From the NCBI RefSeq assembly GCF_001939115.1, contig NZ_MQTZ01000050.1, positions 1 to 64,000 on the forward strand: DNA of 64,000 nucleotides. Direction: 5' to 3'. Source of the DNA: Leptolyngbya sp. 'hensonii'. Lineage in GTDB: Bacteria > Cyanobacteriota > Cyanobacteriia > GCF-001939115. Below are positions 42,903 through 53,271 of the stretch, one piece after another. A program made the translations under genes and the position numbers. The notes under the pieces are model-generated. The model made no database searches. It was not told the origin of the DNA and saw only the letters and a program-made list of their open reading frames with translations. Numbering within the stretch: position 1 is the stretch's first letter; the number at the start of each line of letters is the position of its first letter.

Positions 42903-43425
42903 GCATTTTTTACCAGTCTGCCTGAAACTGGCAGATTCTGGCAACTATGGGAAGGCTGCCTGCATCTCCGTCTGTGGCGGCACTTCATCGAATCTTTACA
43001 GGGATCTGTTTCCCAGATTACATAGTCCTGCCCATTCGTTGATGATAGACTCCTAGCGGAAATTGCGTATGGGATAAGGATGAGACTTTATAGATCTCTG
43101 TAAAGTTACAGAGGAGATTTGTAACGAAAAGTGCTTCCGGTGGATCACAGTGTTCACATCTGTCAATACTTTTTCATTCAATTCATATTTTCTTGGCTAA
43201 ATTTCTTCTGAAAAGTTGCGAATTAACCAAATTCTGTTATGCCTTTGTCTTGCGTTTTTTAAATACAACCGGAAGCAGTTATTAATCGCCTTTCAGTCAT
43301 CCAAACTTCTCTCTATAAATCATATTTTTTGCATAGCAGCTTAATGCTGTTGTGCAGTTTTCCTATGCAAATTTTTCAACCTCTCTCACAAATTGCGCTA
43401 AAGCACCCTCAGGAGTTTTTTGACC
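42903..43425. other. AT-rich upstream region of the giant RTX gene
   Basis: Over 500 bases without a supported gene. The left part contains the shared 5' end of the RCK channel gene; from 43080 the DNA is strongly AT-rich and contrasts with the GC-rich coding sequence after 43426. CAGGAG at about 43410 is the ribosome site of the giant gene. No known regulator box was recognised. Confidence 0.5.
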
Positions 43426-46400
43426 ATGGCTACAACCCTTAATCCCGGAGATATTGCGATCGTGGGTTTCCGCTCCGGAACACCCGATGGGCTCGCCTTT
43501 GTTACCTTTAAAGATCTGGACGCAGGCACCATGCTTGGGTTCACCGATGCCTCCTATCAGCAGTCCAACACAGCCGGTAGCTGGCGCGGGACAGAAAACT
43601 TTGCAGTTTGGACAGCCTCAACTCCCATTCCGGCTGGGACAGTGGTCGTGCTGTCTTTCCCGGCCAGTCCAACTTCAGATAACGGGACTATCACTGGGGC
43701 CTTAAGTGGACTCTCTGGGAGTGGGGATCAGATTTTTGTCTACCAGCGGGCCGATGGAACTGTCTCCACCAGTTCCCCCTTTACCGCTGCTGCGACTTCA
43801 ACCACCTGGAATGCGGCCAACGGTGGTTCATTGCTGTTTGGCATTAACTTCGCCTCAACAGGTGGATTTATCACCAGTGGCACTGGAAACCTGAACAGCA
43901 CCAACACCTCCTATGTCCCCGATGCAGGTTCGGGTGCAGGTGCCCTCACCCTGGGTTCCACCGCCCTGAGCATCACCAATTCTGGCATCATTGCCAATGC
44001 TCAATACAATGGGCCTCGCAGCGGCCTCTCGATCGAGGACTTCAAAACTCAAATCTTGAACCAGAGCAACTGGACAGGGGTGGATAGCACCAGTGGCACC
44101 CTGGACTCTGGTGATTTTGCGATCGCGTCCTCCCTACCCAGCGTCACCCTCTCTGTCAGCCCCACCACAGGCACGGAAGCGAATCAAACGGTGATTACGG
44201 TGACAGCCACAGCCTCCAGTGCGGTTTCGGGCGACCAAACGGTGAATCTGGAGGTATCCGGAGCTGGCCTTACCTCCGAAGACTACAGCCTCAGCAGCAC
44301 AGTGATTACGATTCCCGATGGACAAACCACGGGCTCAGTCACCTTCACCATTCAGGACGATACAGCGATCGAAGGCGCTGAAACCGCCGCCCTCACCATC
44401 AGCAATCCTTCCACCGGGGTTGTCCTGGGCAGCACGACCACCCAGGACATCAGCATCACAGATAACGATATTGCCCCTGCTGGAGTCACGATCGCCCCCT
44501 CAGATGGCAGCACCAATGTCACCGAAGGCGGAGCCACGGATGCTTATACGGTAGTTCTGAACAGCCAGCCTACAGCGGATGTGACCATCACCCTCAACGC
44601 TGGAACCCAACTCACCCCCTCCACCAGCACCCTCACCTTCACCCCAGACAACTGGAATGTCGGCCAGGAGGTGACCGTCACAGCAGTAGATGACGCGGTG
44701 TTTGAAGGTCTCCATGCAGGGACGATCGCCCACACCGTCACCAGTGCGGATACCAGCTATAACGGGCTAGCGATCCCAGGAGTCACCGCCAGCATTACTG
44801 ACAATGAATCGGAAACAAACCCTTCGCTGCAAATCCGGATTACGGAGTACATGTACTCTGGTGCGAACGGCGAATTTGTTGAGTTTACAAACATTGGCAC
44901 CAGTGCGGTAGACCTGACAGGCTGGAGCTTTGACGATAATTCTCGGGTACCGGGTTCCTTCTCCTTAAGCGGATTTGGGGTGGTGCAACCGGGCGAGTCG
45001 GTCATCCTGACGGAAAACACGGATGCTGCTTTCCGCACCGCCTGGAACCTGTCTCCCTCAACCAAAGTCATTGGTGGCCTGAACCAAAATCTGGGCCGCG
45101 CCGATGAGATCAATCTTTACAACAACAATAACCAGCGGGTCGATCGTCTCACCTATGACGACCAGACGATCGCCGGATCGGTGCGCACCCAGAACGTGAG
45201 TGGCTGGACGAGTCTGGCGAACCTCGGAGGGAATAACGCGGCTCAATGGCAGCTCTCCACCGTTGGGGATACCCAGGGTTCTCTGACCTCCACCGGCGGT
45301 GACATCGGCAATCCTGGGGGCTATGTGACAGGGGTTGTGCCTGCGGTCATTCTCAGTCAGACGGGCAACAGCACGACGGTGACTGAAGGGGGAGGGACAG
45401 ACAGCTACACCATCGCCCTCACAACCACTCCCACGGCTCCGGTCAATATCACTGTCTCAGCCGGTGCCCAGGCCCTGGTAAGCACGGACGGGGTCAATTT
45501 CTTCTCCTCCCTGGACCTGAGCTTTGACAATACTGCAGCCCAGACGATTACGGTGCAGGCGGTGGACGACGCAACCTTTGAAACCAAGCCCCACGCAGGC
45601 ACGATCGCCCACAGCATCTCCAGTGCCGATGCGGTTTATGCGGGCCTGACCATCCCCAGTCTGGCCATCAGCATCACGGATAACGATACGGCCCCGAATT
45701 CACCGGCGATTCGGATCACGGAATATCAGTACGATGGCAACGGGAGCGAATTCTTTGAACTCACGAATACAGGTGCAACAGCCGTTGACCTGTCGGGCTG
45801 GAGCTACGACGATGACTCTCGTCTGGCTGGAACCTTCTCCCTCAGCCCGTTTGGATTGGTGGCACCGGGCGAATCCGTGATTGTCACCGAAAACACGGCT
45901 GAAGGCTTCCGGAATGATTGGGGGCTCTCCGCATCGGTAAAGGTGATTGGGGGCCTGACCGTGAATTTAGGCCGGGAAGATGAAATCAACATCTTCGACA
46001 ATAACGGCCAACTGATTGATAGCCTGACCTACGGCGACAGCACCAAGTTTCCAGGCACGGGACGGACGCAGAATGTCAGTGCCTGGACAACAGCCGCCAA
46101 TCTCGGCAAAAACGATGTCACCCAATGGCAACTGTCCACTGTCGGCGATGCCCTCAACTCCTTTAACTCCCTGAGTGGGGGCACGGGCAACCCTGGCAGC
46201 TTCAGCGCCAGCGCCACCCCCACCCCAGCCGTCATCATCAACCAGTCGGGGGGGAACACGAACGTCACCGAAGGCGGAGCCACCGATACCTACACCGTTG
46301 TGCTCAGAAGCCAGCCCACGGCTGATGTGACGATCGCCCTCACCCCCAATGCCCAACTGACCCCCAGTGCCCCGACCCTTACCTTCACCCCAGACAACTG

Positions 46401-49400
46401 GAATGTGGCCCAAACCGTCACGGTGACCGCAGTGGATGATGCCCTGTTTGAAGGCAGCCACTCCGGTGCAATCACCCACAGCGCCAGCAGCACTGACGCC
46501 AGCTACAATGGCATCTCCGTTCCCACCGTTTCTGCCACCATTACCGATAACGATACGGCTGTGGGAGCCGTGCCCACGATTCAGGAAAGCACCGCCACCC
46601 CATTCCTCAACCTGGCTGCCACCGGGTCGGGCACGGTGAGTGGGGTAATAGGCGACTCAACAGACCCTGCCAGCAGCCTGGGCATCGATTTCACAATTGC
46701 CGATACAGACACCCCCCTGGACAATCTCACAGTCACGGTCAGCAGCAGCAATCCCTCGGTGGTGCCCAATGGCAACCTGACCCTAACCGGCTCCGGCGGT
46801 ACGCGCAATCTTAAGATCGACCCGACAGGGGTTGGTTTGGCCAACATTGTGGTGTCGGTCAGCGATGGTAACAACGTTGTCAACTACACGATTAACTACG
46901 CAGCCTCGGCAGCATCCGGCACCCCAGCCACCACCCGCTTCCACACCGGCACCAGTGATGCCTCGACCGCGATCGCCCTGGATGCCCAGTACATGCTGGT
47001 GGGGGATGACGAAGACCAGACGATTCGCCTCTACGATCGCAACAATTCCGGCCTGCCCTTGGCCAGCTTCGACTTCACTTCTGCCCTGGGCCTGACAGGT
47101 TCCAGTGAGATTGACCTGGAAGCCTCTACCCGTATCGATAACACCATTTACTGGATGGGTTCCCATGCTAACAACAGCAGTGCCCAGGATGCCCCCAACC
47201 GGGAACGGATTTTTGCCACCCAGTTGACGGGCACAGGAGCCAGTGCCACCCTCACCGCCCAGGGCTACTACCAGTTCCTCGAAGATGACCTGATCGCCTG
47301 GGATAACAGCAATGGCCATGGTCTGGGTGCAGGTTTCCTGGGGCTGTCAGCCAGTGCAGCCGACGGTGTTGGCCCTGAATTCCCCAATGGGTTCAACATT
47401 GAAGGGTTGACGATCGCCCCCGATGGGCAAACAGCTTATGTGTCCTTCCGGGCACCGCAGGAGCCGACTGCAGCCCGCAGTGATGCCCTGATTGTACCCG
47501 TCACCAATTTCACTAGCCTGTTCAATGCGTCAGGTGGAACTGCCGGTTCCACCCAGTTTGGAGCTCCGATATTCCTGGACCTGGACGGACGGGGCATTCG
47601 CAGCATCGAACGCAATGCTACTGGGGAGTATGTGATCATCGCTGGACCTGCCGGAGCCGCCACGGGTACCGCTCCGAATGACTTCCGCCTCTATACCTGG
47701 ACTGGGAATGGGGCAGATGCGCCGGTGTTACGCAATGCCGATTTAACGGCTCTGAATGCGAACGGCAGTTTTGAATCGATCGTCGCTGTGCCTGACAACC
47801 TGACTAGCGGTAGCCAGATTCAGTTGCTGGTGGATAACGGAGACACCATCTGGTACAACAACGGTACGGCTTCTAAAGACCTGTCCCAGGATAACTTCCA
47901 AAAGTTCCGGAGTGAAACGGTCACCCTGGGAAGCCCCTTCAATCCCTTCCCCCTACCAGCGGGAGCGATTTCCCTCGCCAGTCCCTACTCCCAGGATTTC
48001 AATACCCTGATCAGCTCTGGCTCTGCCACCTGGGTGAATAACACCATTGAGGGCTGGTACACCGCCAGAACCGGCACCGGTACGACGATCGTTGCGAATG
48101 ATGGCGGCAGTAACGCCGGTAACCTCTATAGCTATGGCTCCACCGGAAGCACAGAGCGGTCCCTGGGGTCAGTTGGTTCTGGCAATGCCGCAGCAGGCAA
48201 CTTCTTCTGGGGAGGCCGCTTCTTCAATGACACGGGCAGCACGGTCAACACCCTGTACATCAATTACTTCGGGGAGCAGTGGCGCAACAGCGCCGCAACA
48301 GGCCAAACCCTGGATTTCCAATATCAAATCGGGGCCACCGGCCTGACGACGGGCACCTGGACCAACTTTGATCCCCTGGATTTCACCAGCCCGATCACGG
48401 GGGGCACAGCCAGTGCCCTGAACGGCAACCTGGCCCAAAACCGGACCTTAGTTTCCGGGACCCTCAACAACCTGTCCCTGGCTCCGGGACAGGAAATCTG
48501 GTTCCGCTGGTCCGATCCGGATCACCCTGGCTCTGATCATGGTCTGTCCATCGATGATGTGAAGGTTTCCACCAGTCCCCTGGCGGGCATTACCCTGACC
48601 GAATCGGGCGGGAACACCACCGTGAATGAGGCGGGTGAAACTACGGATACTTACACGATCGCCCTCAACACCGCACCTGCGGCCCCGGTCACGATCGCGA
48701 TTGCAGCTCCTGACAACCAGACGCAAATCAGCAGCGATGGCGTGAACTTCTTCAGTTCCCTCAATCTGGCACTCAATAGCACAACGCCACAAACCATTAC
48801 TGTACGGGCAGTGAATGATCTAGCGGTGGAAGGCTCCCCCCATGCGGGCCTCATCACCCATACGGTCACCAGTGCCGATACCAGTTACAACGGCCTTGCG
48901 GTGCCCACGGTGAACGCCAGCATTCTCGACAATGACGTGGCTCTCACCATCACCAAGATCCACGAGATTCAGGGCAGTGGTTCCACGGCTAACTTCCTCA
49001 GTCAAACCAAGACGATCGAAGGGGTGGTGGTGAGTGCGTTCCTGGGCAGCTCTGGACTGAACGGCTTCTACGTACAGGAAGAGAATGCCGATTGGGATGG
49101 GGATGCCGCCACCTCGGAAGGGATCTTCATCTTTGACCCCACGGGCCTGTTCTCTGGTGCTGTTGGCGATAAGGTCCAGGTGACAGGGCTGGTGGCTGAG
49201 TTTACCAGTTCGGCCACAGGAATTACGGGTAGCACCATCAACAGCAGCCTGACCCAACTCTCCCTCGCCAGCAGCGTGGCCACGAAGAGCGTGGTGAATC
49301 TGGGAGCCAGTGCCCTGCCTGATGTCACCAACGTTACCCTGCCGGTTGCCGATGCCTCCATCCTGGAGCGCTACGAGGGCATGTTGGTGAATATCAGTGC

Positions 49401-52311
49401 AGCAACGGGTTCCCTGACTGTAACCAACAACTTTACCCTCGGTCGCTTTGGTCAGGTGGGCCTCTCAGCCGGTGACCGCCTCGACCAGTACACCCAGGTG
49501 AATGCCCCCAGTGTCAGCGGCTATGCCGATTACGTTGCCAACCTGCTCGACAATTACATCATCCTGGATGATGGCAGCAACACCCAAAACCCGGCCAGCG
49601 TGATCCATGCCCGGAATGGAGAGCCTCTGAGTGCGACGAATACCCTGCGGGGTGGGGATACGATCGCCAGCATCAGCGGGGTGCTGGATCAACGGTTTGA
49701 AGGGTACCGGGTGCAGACCACGACTCCAGCTAACTTCCAGGCCACCAATCCCCGTGAAGACAGTGCTCCCGATGTGGGGGGCAGCCTCAAGGTGGCCAGT
49801 TTCAACCTGCTCAACTTCTTCAACGGCAATGGCAGTAACCAGGAGGAATCTGCAGGTGGCTTCCCCACTCCTCGTGGGGCTGAAAGTCTGACAGAATACA
49901 ACCGCCAGATTGCCAAGACCGTCGAAGCCGTTCTGGGCCTGAATCCGGATGTCTTTGGCTATAACGAAATGGAGAATGATGGCTACGGTCCCACCAGTGC
50001 CGTCCAGACCCTGGTGGATGCCCTGAACGCCGCCACGGCTCCTGGGACCTACGCCTTTATCATTCCGCCTGCCGATGCCCTGAATGCCTCCGGGGGCTTT
50101 GGTGGGGATGAAATCACGGTCGGCTTCATCTACAAGACCAGTGCGGTGCGGGTGGCTGAGGGAACCAGCGTGGCAGCTCTGACCACGGGAGCCTTCGCCC
50201 AGGATGATGGCAACCGGGTGCAGCGTCCGGCTCTAGCTGTCACCTTTGAGCAGCTCAATAATGGCACCCCCACCAATGCCACCTTTACAGCGGTGATTAA
50301 CCACTTCAAGTCCAAGGGGTCGAGCGCAGGCGGTATTGGGGATGCTGACGCGGGCGATGGGCAGGGGCTGTCGAACGGTACCCGCACCCGGGCTGCGGAG
50401 GACCTGGCTGCCTGGTTAGCGACCAACCCGACGGGTACAGCCGATGCGGATTACCTGATCATGGGCGACCTCAACTCCTACCGATTTGAGGACCCGATTA
50501 CAACCCTGACCAATGCTGGCTACACCAGTCTGTTCGGGCCTGAATCCTACTCTTACCAGTTCCAGGGCCAGTGGGGGTCCCTGGATCATGCCCTTGCTAC
50601 AGGTAGCCTGACCAGCCAGGTGACGGGTGCCGCCAAGTGGCACATCAATGCCGATGAACCGGTTTCCCTCGATTACAATACGAACTTCAAATCGACCATC
50701 CAGCAGACCAGCTTCTACAACGTCGATCCCTTCGCCTCCTCTGACCACGATCCCCTGGTGGTGGGTCTGAACTTACAACCCACCAATCGGCCCCCGATCG
50801 CCGTCAGCGACACGGTCAATCCGGATGAAGAGACAGCCGTCACTGTCAATGTGCTGAGCAATGACTCTGACCCGGATAACGACACCCTCACCCTCACCCA
50901 GGTGAATGGTAGTGCAGTAACCGTGGGCAATCCCCTTACCCTGGCTTCCGGTGCTCTGTTAACCCTCAATGCGGACAATACCTTCAGCTACAATCCCAAC
51001 GGCCAGTTCGAGACCCTATCCGTGGGCCAGAGTGCGGCGGACAGCTTCACTTACACGATTGCGGATGAAAACGGTGCAACGGCCACAGCGACGGTTGATG
51101 TGACGATCGCAGGGGTTAACGATGCACCGATCGCGAACAACGATAGCGCCACTACTACGGACCTGCAGCCTGTCACCCTGAACGTGCTGGCGAATGATAC
51201 GGATGTAGATAGCGGTGTCTTGAGCGTGATTGGATTTACCAATCCGACGCAAGGTAGCGTCACCCAGAATGGTAACGATCTGATTTATACGCCGATCGTC
51301 GGAGCATCGGGTTCTGATAGCTTCACTTACACCATCAGTGATGGGAACGGGGGCACGGCAACCGCCACGGTTGACCTCTCAGTGACCCTGGCCGATAACC
51401 AGATCCTGGGCACCAACGGGGTGGACTACCTGTTCGGCACCAATCGGAAGGATACAATCCAAGCCTTGGCCGGTAACGACATCCTCTTCGGGGGCATTGG
51501 GGATGACACCCTCCTGGGGGGCGCAGGCAATGATGCCCTGGGTGGCGGCTCAGGCAATGACCTCCTGGATGGGGGGACCGGGGCTGACCTGATGGATGGG
51601 GGAGATGGGAATGACACTTACCAGGTCGATAACCTGAATGATGAGGTGAACGAAGGGTTTAATGCCGGAACCGATCTGGTCTTCTCTTCGGTGTCCTTTA
51701 CCCTGGACAACAACATCGAGAACCTGACCCTTATCGGTGCCAGCCCGATCAATGGCACGGGCAACAACCTGGCCAACATCCTGATCGGCAACGAAGCGAT
51801 CAACATCCTGATTGGCAACAACGGGAATGACACCCTGGATGGGGCTGGAGGGAACGATGGCCTGAGTGGGGGCAATGGTAGTGATAGCCTGTTGGGAGGC
51901 AATGGCAACGATATCCTTCTGGGGGGAGCCGGAGCCGATAGCCTCACGGGTGGAGCGGACAATGACACGTTCCTGTACACGGCCCTCAACCAATCCCTGC
52001 TGAGTGGATTTGACGCCATTACCGATCTGCAAATTGGCAGTGATGTGATTGATGGCGTTAGAGCGGTCAGTGCTGCGAATCTGGCTGAGCTGGGTGCAGT
52101 CACAGACCTGACGGCCTCTGCAATCGGTGCGGTTCTAACAACCGGAAGCTTCCGGGCAAACGGTGCGGCTACCTTTACCCTGGGCGCAGGTAGTGGCACT
52201 CGCACCTTCCTGGCTCTGAATAATGGTGCCGCCGGGTTCTCGGCTGCAACAGACTCGATTATCGAAATCACTGGTTACAGTGGCAATCTGAACAACCTGG
52301 CGATCGTGTAG
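43426..52311 (+). CDS. Giant secreted RTX protein with ExeM/NucH-like nuclease domain
   Basis: 2961 residues from the ATG at 43426. No signal peptide; the C-terminal RTX block predicts type I secretion. In order: N-terminal domain (~1-230); Calx-beta-like repeats (~240-460); lamin-tail domain (~464-620); another repeat and second lamin-tail (~760-910); Calx-like repeat; a propeller/DUF3616-like region (~1165-1500); a beta-sandwich (~1520-1710); OB-fold (~1840-1930); an endonuclease/exonuclease/phosphatase domain (~2118-2450) with VASFNLLNFF, NEMENDG, DLNSYRFEDP and SSDHDP as its catalytic motifs; cadherin-like repeats (~2455-2655); GGxGxD calcium repeats (~2660-2850) and a C-terminal T1SS tail. 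It is probably an extracellular nuclease or phosphatase. Genes for its export follow. Confidence 0.9.
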   Translation: MATTLNPGDIAIVGFRSGTPDGLAFVTFKDLDAGTMLGFTDASYQQSNTAGSWRGTENFAVWTASTPIPAGTVVVLSFPASPTSDNGTITGALSGLSGSGDQIFVYQRADGTVSTSSPFTAAATSTTWNAANGGSLLFGINFASTGGFITSGTGNLNSTNTSYVPDAGSGAGALTLGSTALSITNSGIIANAQYNGPRSGLSIEDFKTQILNQSNWTGVDSTSGTLDSGDFAIASSLPSVTLSVSPTTGTEANQTVITVTATASSAVSGDQTVNLEVSGAGLTSEDYSLSSTVITIPDGQTTGSVTFTIQDDTAIEGAETAALTISNPSTGVVLGSTTTQDISITDNDIAPAGVTIAPSDGSTNVTEGGATDAYTVVLNSQPTADVTITLNAGTQLTPSTSTLTFTPDNWNVGQEVTVTAVDDAVFEGLHAGTIAHTVTSADTSYNGLAIPGVTASITDNESETNPSLQIRITEYMYSGANGEFVEFTNIGTSAVDLTGWSFDDNSRVPGSFSLSGFGVVQPGESVILTENTDAAFRTAWNLSPSTKVIGGLNQNLGRADEINLYNNNNQRVDRLTYDDQTIAGSVRTQNVSGWTSLANLGGNNAAQWQLSTVGDTQGSLTSTGGDIGNPGGYVTGVVPAVILSQTGNSTTVTEGGGTDSYTIALTTTPTAPVNITVSAGAQALVSTDGVNFFSSLDLSFDNTAAQTITVQAVDDATFETKPHAGTIAHSISSADAVYAGLTIPSLAISITDNDTAPNSPAIRITEYQYDGNGSEFFELTNTGATAVDLSGWSYDDDSRLAGTFSLSPFGLVAPGESVIVTENTAEGFRNDWGLSASVKVIGGLTVNLGREDEINIFDNNGQLIDSLTYGDSTKFPGTGRTQNVSAWTTAANLGKNDVTQWQLSTVGDALNSFNSLSGGTGNPGSFSASATPTPAVIINQSGGNTNVTEGGATDTYTVVLRSQPTADVTIALTPNAQLTPSAPTLTFTPDNWNVAQTVTVTAVDDALFEGSHSGAITHSASSTDASYNGISVPTVSATITDNDTAVGAVPTIQESTATPFLNLAATGSGTVSGVIGDSTDPASSLGIDFTIADTDTPLDNLTVTVSSSNPSVVPNGNLTLTGSGGTRNLKIDPTGVGLANIVVSVSDGNNVVNYTINYAASAASGTPATTRFHTGTSDASTAIALDAQYMLVGDDEDQTIRLYDRNNSGLPLASFDFTSALGLTGSSEIDLEASTRIDNTIYWMGSHANNSSAQDAPNRERIFATQLTGTGASATLTAQGYYQFLEDDLIAWDNSNGHGLGAGFLGLSASAADGVGPEFPNGFNIEGLTIAPDGQTAYVSFRAPQEPTAARSDALIVPVTNFTSLFNASGGTAGSTQFGAPIFLDLDGRGIRSIERNATGEYVIIAGPAGAATGTAPNDFRLYTWTGNGADAPVLRNADLTALNANGSFESIVAVPDNLTSGSQIQLLVDNGDTIWYNNGTASKDLSQDNFQKFRSETVTLGSPFNPFPLPAGAISLASPYSQDFNTLISSGSATWVNNTIEGWYTARTGTGTTIVANDGGSNAGNLYSYGSTGSTERSLGSVGSGNAAAGNFFWGGRFFNDTGSTVNTLYINYFGEQWRNSAATGQTLDFQYQIGATGLTTGTWTNFDPLDFTSPITGGTASALNGNLAQNRTLVSGTLNNLSLAPGQEIWFRWSDPDHPGSDHGLSIDDVKVSTSPLAGITLTESGGNTTVNEAGETTDTYTIALNTAPAAPVTIAIAAPDNQTQISSDGVNFFSSLNLALNSTTPQTITVRAVNDLAVEGSPHAGLITHTVTSADTSYNGLAVPTVNASILDNDVALTITKIHEIQGSGSTANFLSQTKTIEGVVVSAFLGSSGLNGFYVQEENADWDGDAATSEGIFIFDPTGLFSGAVGDKVQVTGLVAEFTSSATGITGSTINSSLTQLSLASSVATKSVVNLGASALPDVTNVTLPVADASILERYEGMLVNISAATGSLTVTNNFTLGRFGQVGLSAGDRLDQYTQVNAPSVSGYADYVANLLDNYIILDDGSNTQNPASVIHARNGEPLSATNTLRGGDTIASISGVLDQRFEGYRVQTTTPANFQATNPREDSAPDVGGSLKVASFNLLNFFNGNGSNQEESAGGFPTPRGAESLTEYNRQIAKTVEAVLGLNPDVFGYNEMENDGYGPTSAVQTLVDALNAATAPGTYAFIIPPADALNASGGFGGDEITVGFIYKTSAVRVAEGTSVAALTTGAFAQDDGNRVQRPALAVTFEQLNNGTPTNATFTAVINHFKSKGSSAGGIGDADAGDGQGLSNGTRTRAAEDLAAWLATNPTGTADADYLIMGDLNSYRFEDPITTLTNAGYTSLFGPESYSYQFQGQWGSLDHALATGSLTSQVTGAAKWHINADEPVSLDYNTNFKSTIQQTSFYNVDPFASSDHDPLVVGLNLQPTNRPPIAVSDTVNPDEETAVTVNVLSNDSDPDNDTLTLTQVNGSAVTVGNPLTLASGALLTLNADNTFSYNPNGQFETLSVGQSAADSFTYTIADENGATATATVDVTIAGVNDAPIANNDSATTTDLQPVTLNVLANDTDVDSGVLSVIGFTNPTQGSVTQNGNDLIYTPIVGASGSDSFTYTISDGNGGTATATVDLSVTLADNQILGTNGVDYLFGTNRKDTIQALAGNDILFGGIGDDTLLGGAGNDALGGGSGNDLLDGGTGADLMDGGDGNDTYQVDNLNDEVNEGFNAGTDLVFSSVSFTLDNNIENLTLIGASPINGTGNNLANILIGNEAINILIGNNGNDTLDGAGGNDGLSGGNGSDSLLGGNGNDILLGGAGADSLTGGADNDTFLYTALNQSLLSGFDAITDLQIGSDVIDGVRAVSAANLAELGAVTDLTASAIGAVLTTGSFRANGAATFTLGAGSGTRTFLALNNGAAGFSAATDSIIEITGYSGNLNNLAIV

Positions 52312-52351
52312 TCCTTGATGAACGTATCGGATGGCAGGTTTAGGGCAGATT

Positions 52352-52432
52352 AGGAGACAGGAGACGGAACTCAGGAGTCAGAATTTTAAGCTGTCTCCTG
52401 TTTTCTGCCTCCTGTTTTCTGTCTCCTGCTTT
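52352..52432. repeat. Short tandem repeat and hairpin behind the RTX gene
   Basis: Three tandem 14-bp units of CTGTCTCCTGTTTT type run from 52391 to 52432. AGGAGACAG at 52352-52360 is complementary to the first unit, allowing a 9-bp stem with T-rich 3' side. It could terminate transcription after the RTX gene. Confidence 0.55.
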
Positions 52433-52524
52433 CTGAACACCTAGCCCATTAGATTTCTGTACCTGAATGGGCTAGTCAGGAACTGCTGTAGGATGGAACG
52501 TTAGGGATCAGAAGGAATGCAAGT

Positions 52525-53253
52525 ATGTCATCTGCCCTCCAAGTGGAAGATAAAACCCTCAGTGCAACGGAGTTACTCTCCCTGTTAGCGGGTTATCGAA
52601 TGTTGCCTCAACTGAAGCGAGAATGGTTGATCGATCGGGAAATTAAGTCCATTGACTGCACACCAGACGAGATGGCCCTGGCCCGACAACAGTTTTATCA
52701 GCGTCACCAGCTTGCGGATGACGCAGCCCAGCAAGCTTGGTGTGAGCACTATGGCATGACGATGGCGCAGCTGGAGGATCTGGCCATGCGGGAACTCAAA
52801 ATTGCCAAATTCAAACATCAAACCTGGAATCATCGGGTTGAGTCCTATTTTTTGAGTCGCAAGTCGGGTCTCGATCGGGTGATTTACTCCTTACTCAGAA
52901 CCGCAGATGCCGGTGTGGCCCAGGAACTCTTTTTCCGTCTGAAGGCCGGAGAGCAGTCTTTCGCTGAGTTGGCCAGGGAGTATTCCCAGGGGCCAGAAGC
53001 TCAAACAGGAGGCATGGTGGGGCCAGTTCCCCTGGCCCAACTCCATCCCCAGTTAGCCCAATTAATTTCCGTATCCCAACCTGGACAATTGTTGCCCCCC
53101 ACCCACTTAAGTGAATGGTTCGTCATTGTGCGTCTGGAGAAGCGGCTTTCAGCTCAATTGGATGAAGCCATGCATCAACGCCTGGTGGATGAACTGTTTG
53201 AAAAATGGCTTGAGGAAACTGTCCGGACCCAACCCCTGAACCTGGTGCGTTGA
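52525..53253 (+). CDS. PpiC-type peptidylprolyl isomerase of the type I secretion cluster
   Basis: 242 residues, no signal peptide. The C-terminal half is a parvulin domain: RTADAGVAQELFFRLKAGEQSFAELAREYSQ in segments and GGMVGPVPLAQLHPQLAQLI, the normal Rotamase motif. The N-terminal half is the helical SurA_N-like part. GAAGGA is eight bases before the ATG. In cyanobacteria such genes commonly precede type I exporter genes and may help deliver RTX substrates in unfolded or defined conformations. The exporter ATPase gene starts 18 bases downstream, so they share an operon. Confidence 0.88.
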   Translation: MSSALQVEDKTLSATELLSLLAGYRMLPQLKREWLIDREIKSIDCTPDEMALARQQFYQRHQLADDAAQQAWCEHYGMTMAQLEDLAMRELKIAKFKHQTWNHRVESYFLSRKSGLDRVIYSLLRTADAGVAQELFFRLKAGEQSFAELAREYSQGPEAQTGGMVGPVPLAQLHPQLAQLISVSQPGQLLPPTHLSEWFVIVRLEKRLSAQLDEAMHQRLVDELFEKWLEETVRTQPLNLVR

Positions 53254-53271
53254 ACTGCCCATGATGACGCT

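Noticed and set aside
51400-51980. Repeated sequence as a CRISPR-like or DNA repeat array
   Set aside because: The periodicity is the coding of GGxGxD calcium repeats inside one reading frame.
51618-52271. 217-codon minus-strand frame over the RTX repeats
   Set aside because: Produced by the repetitive Gly-Asp codons of the RTX block.
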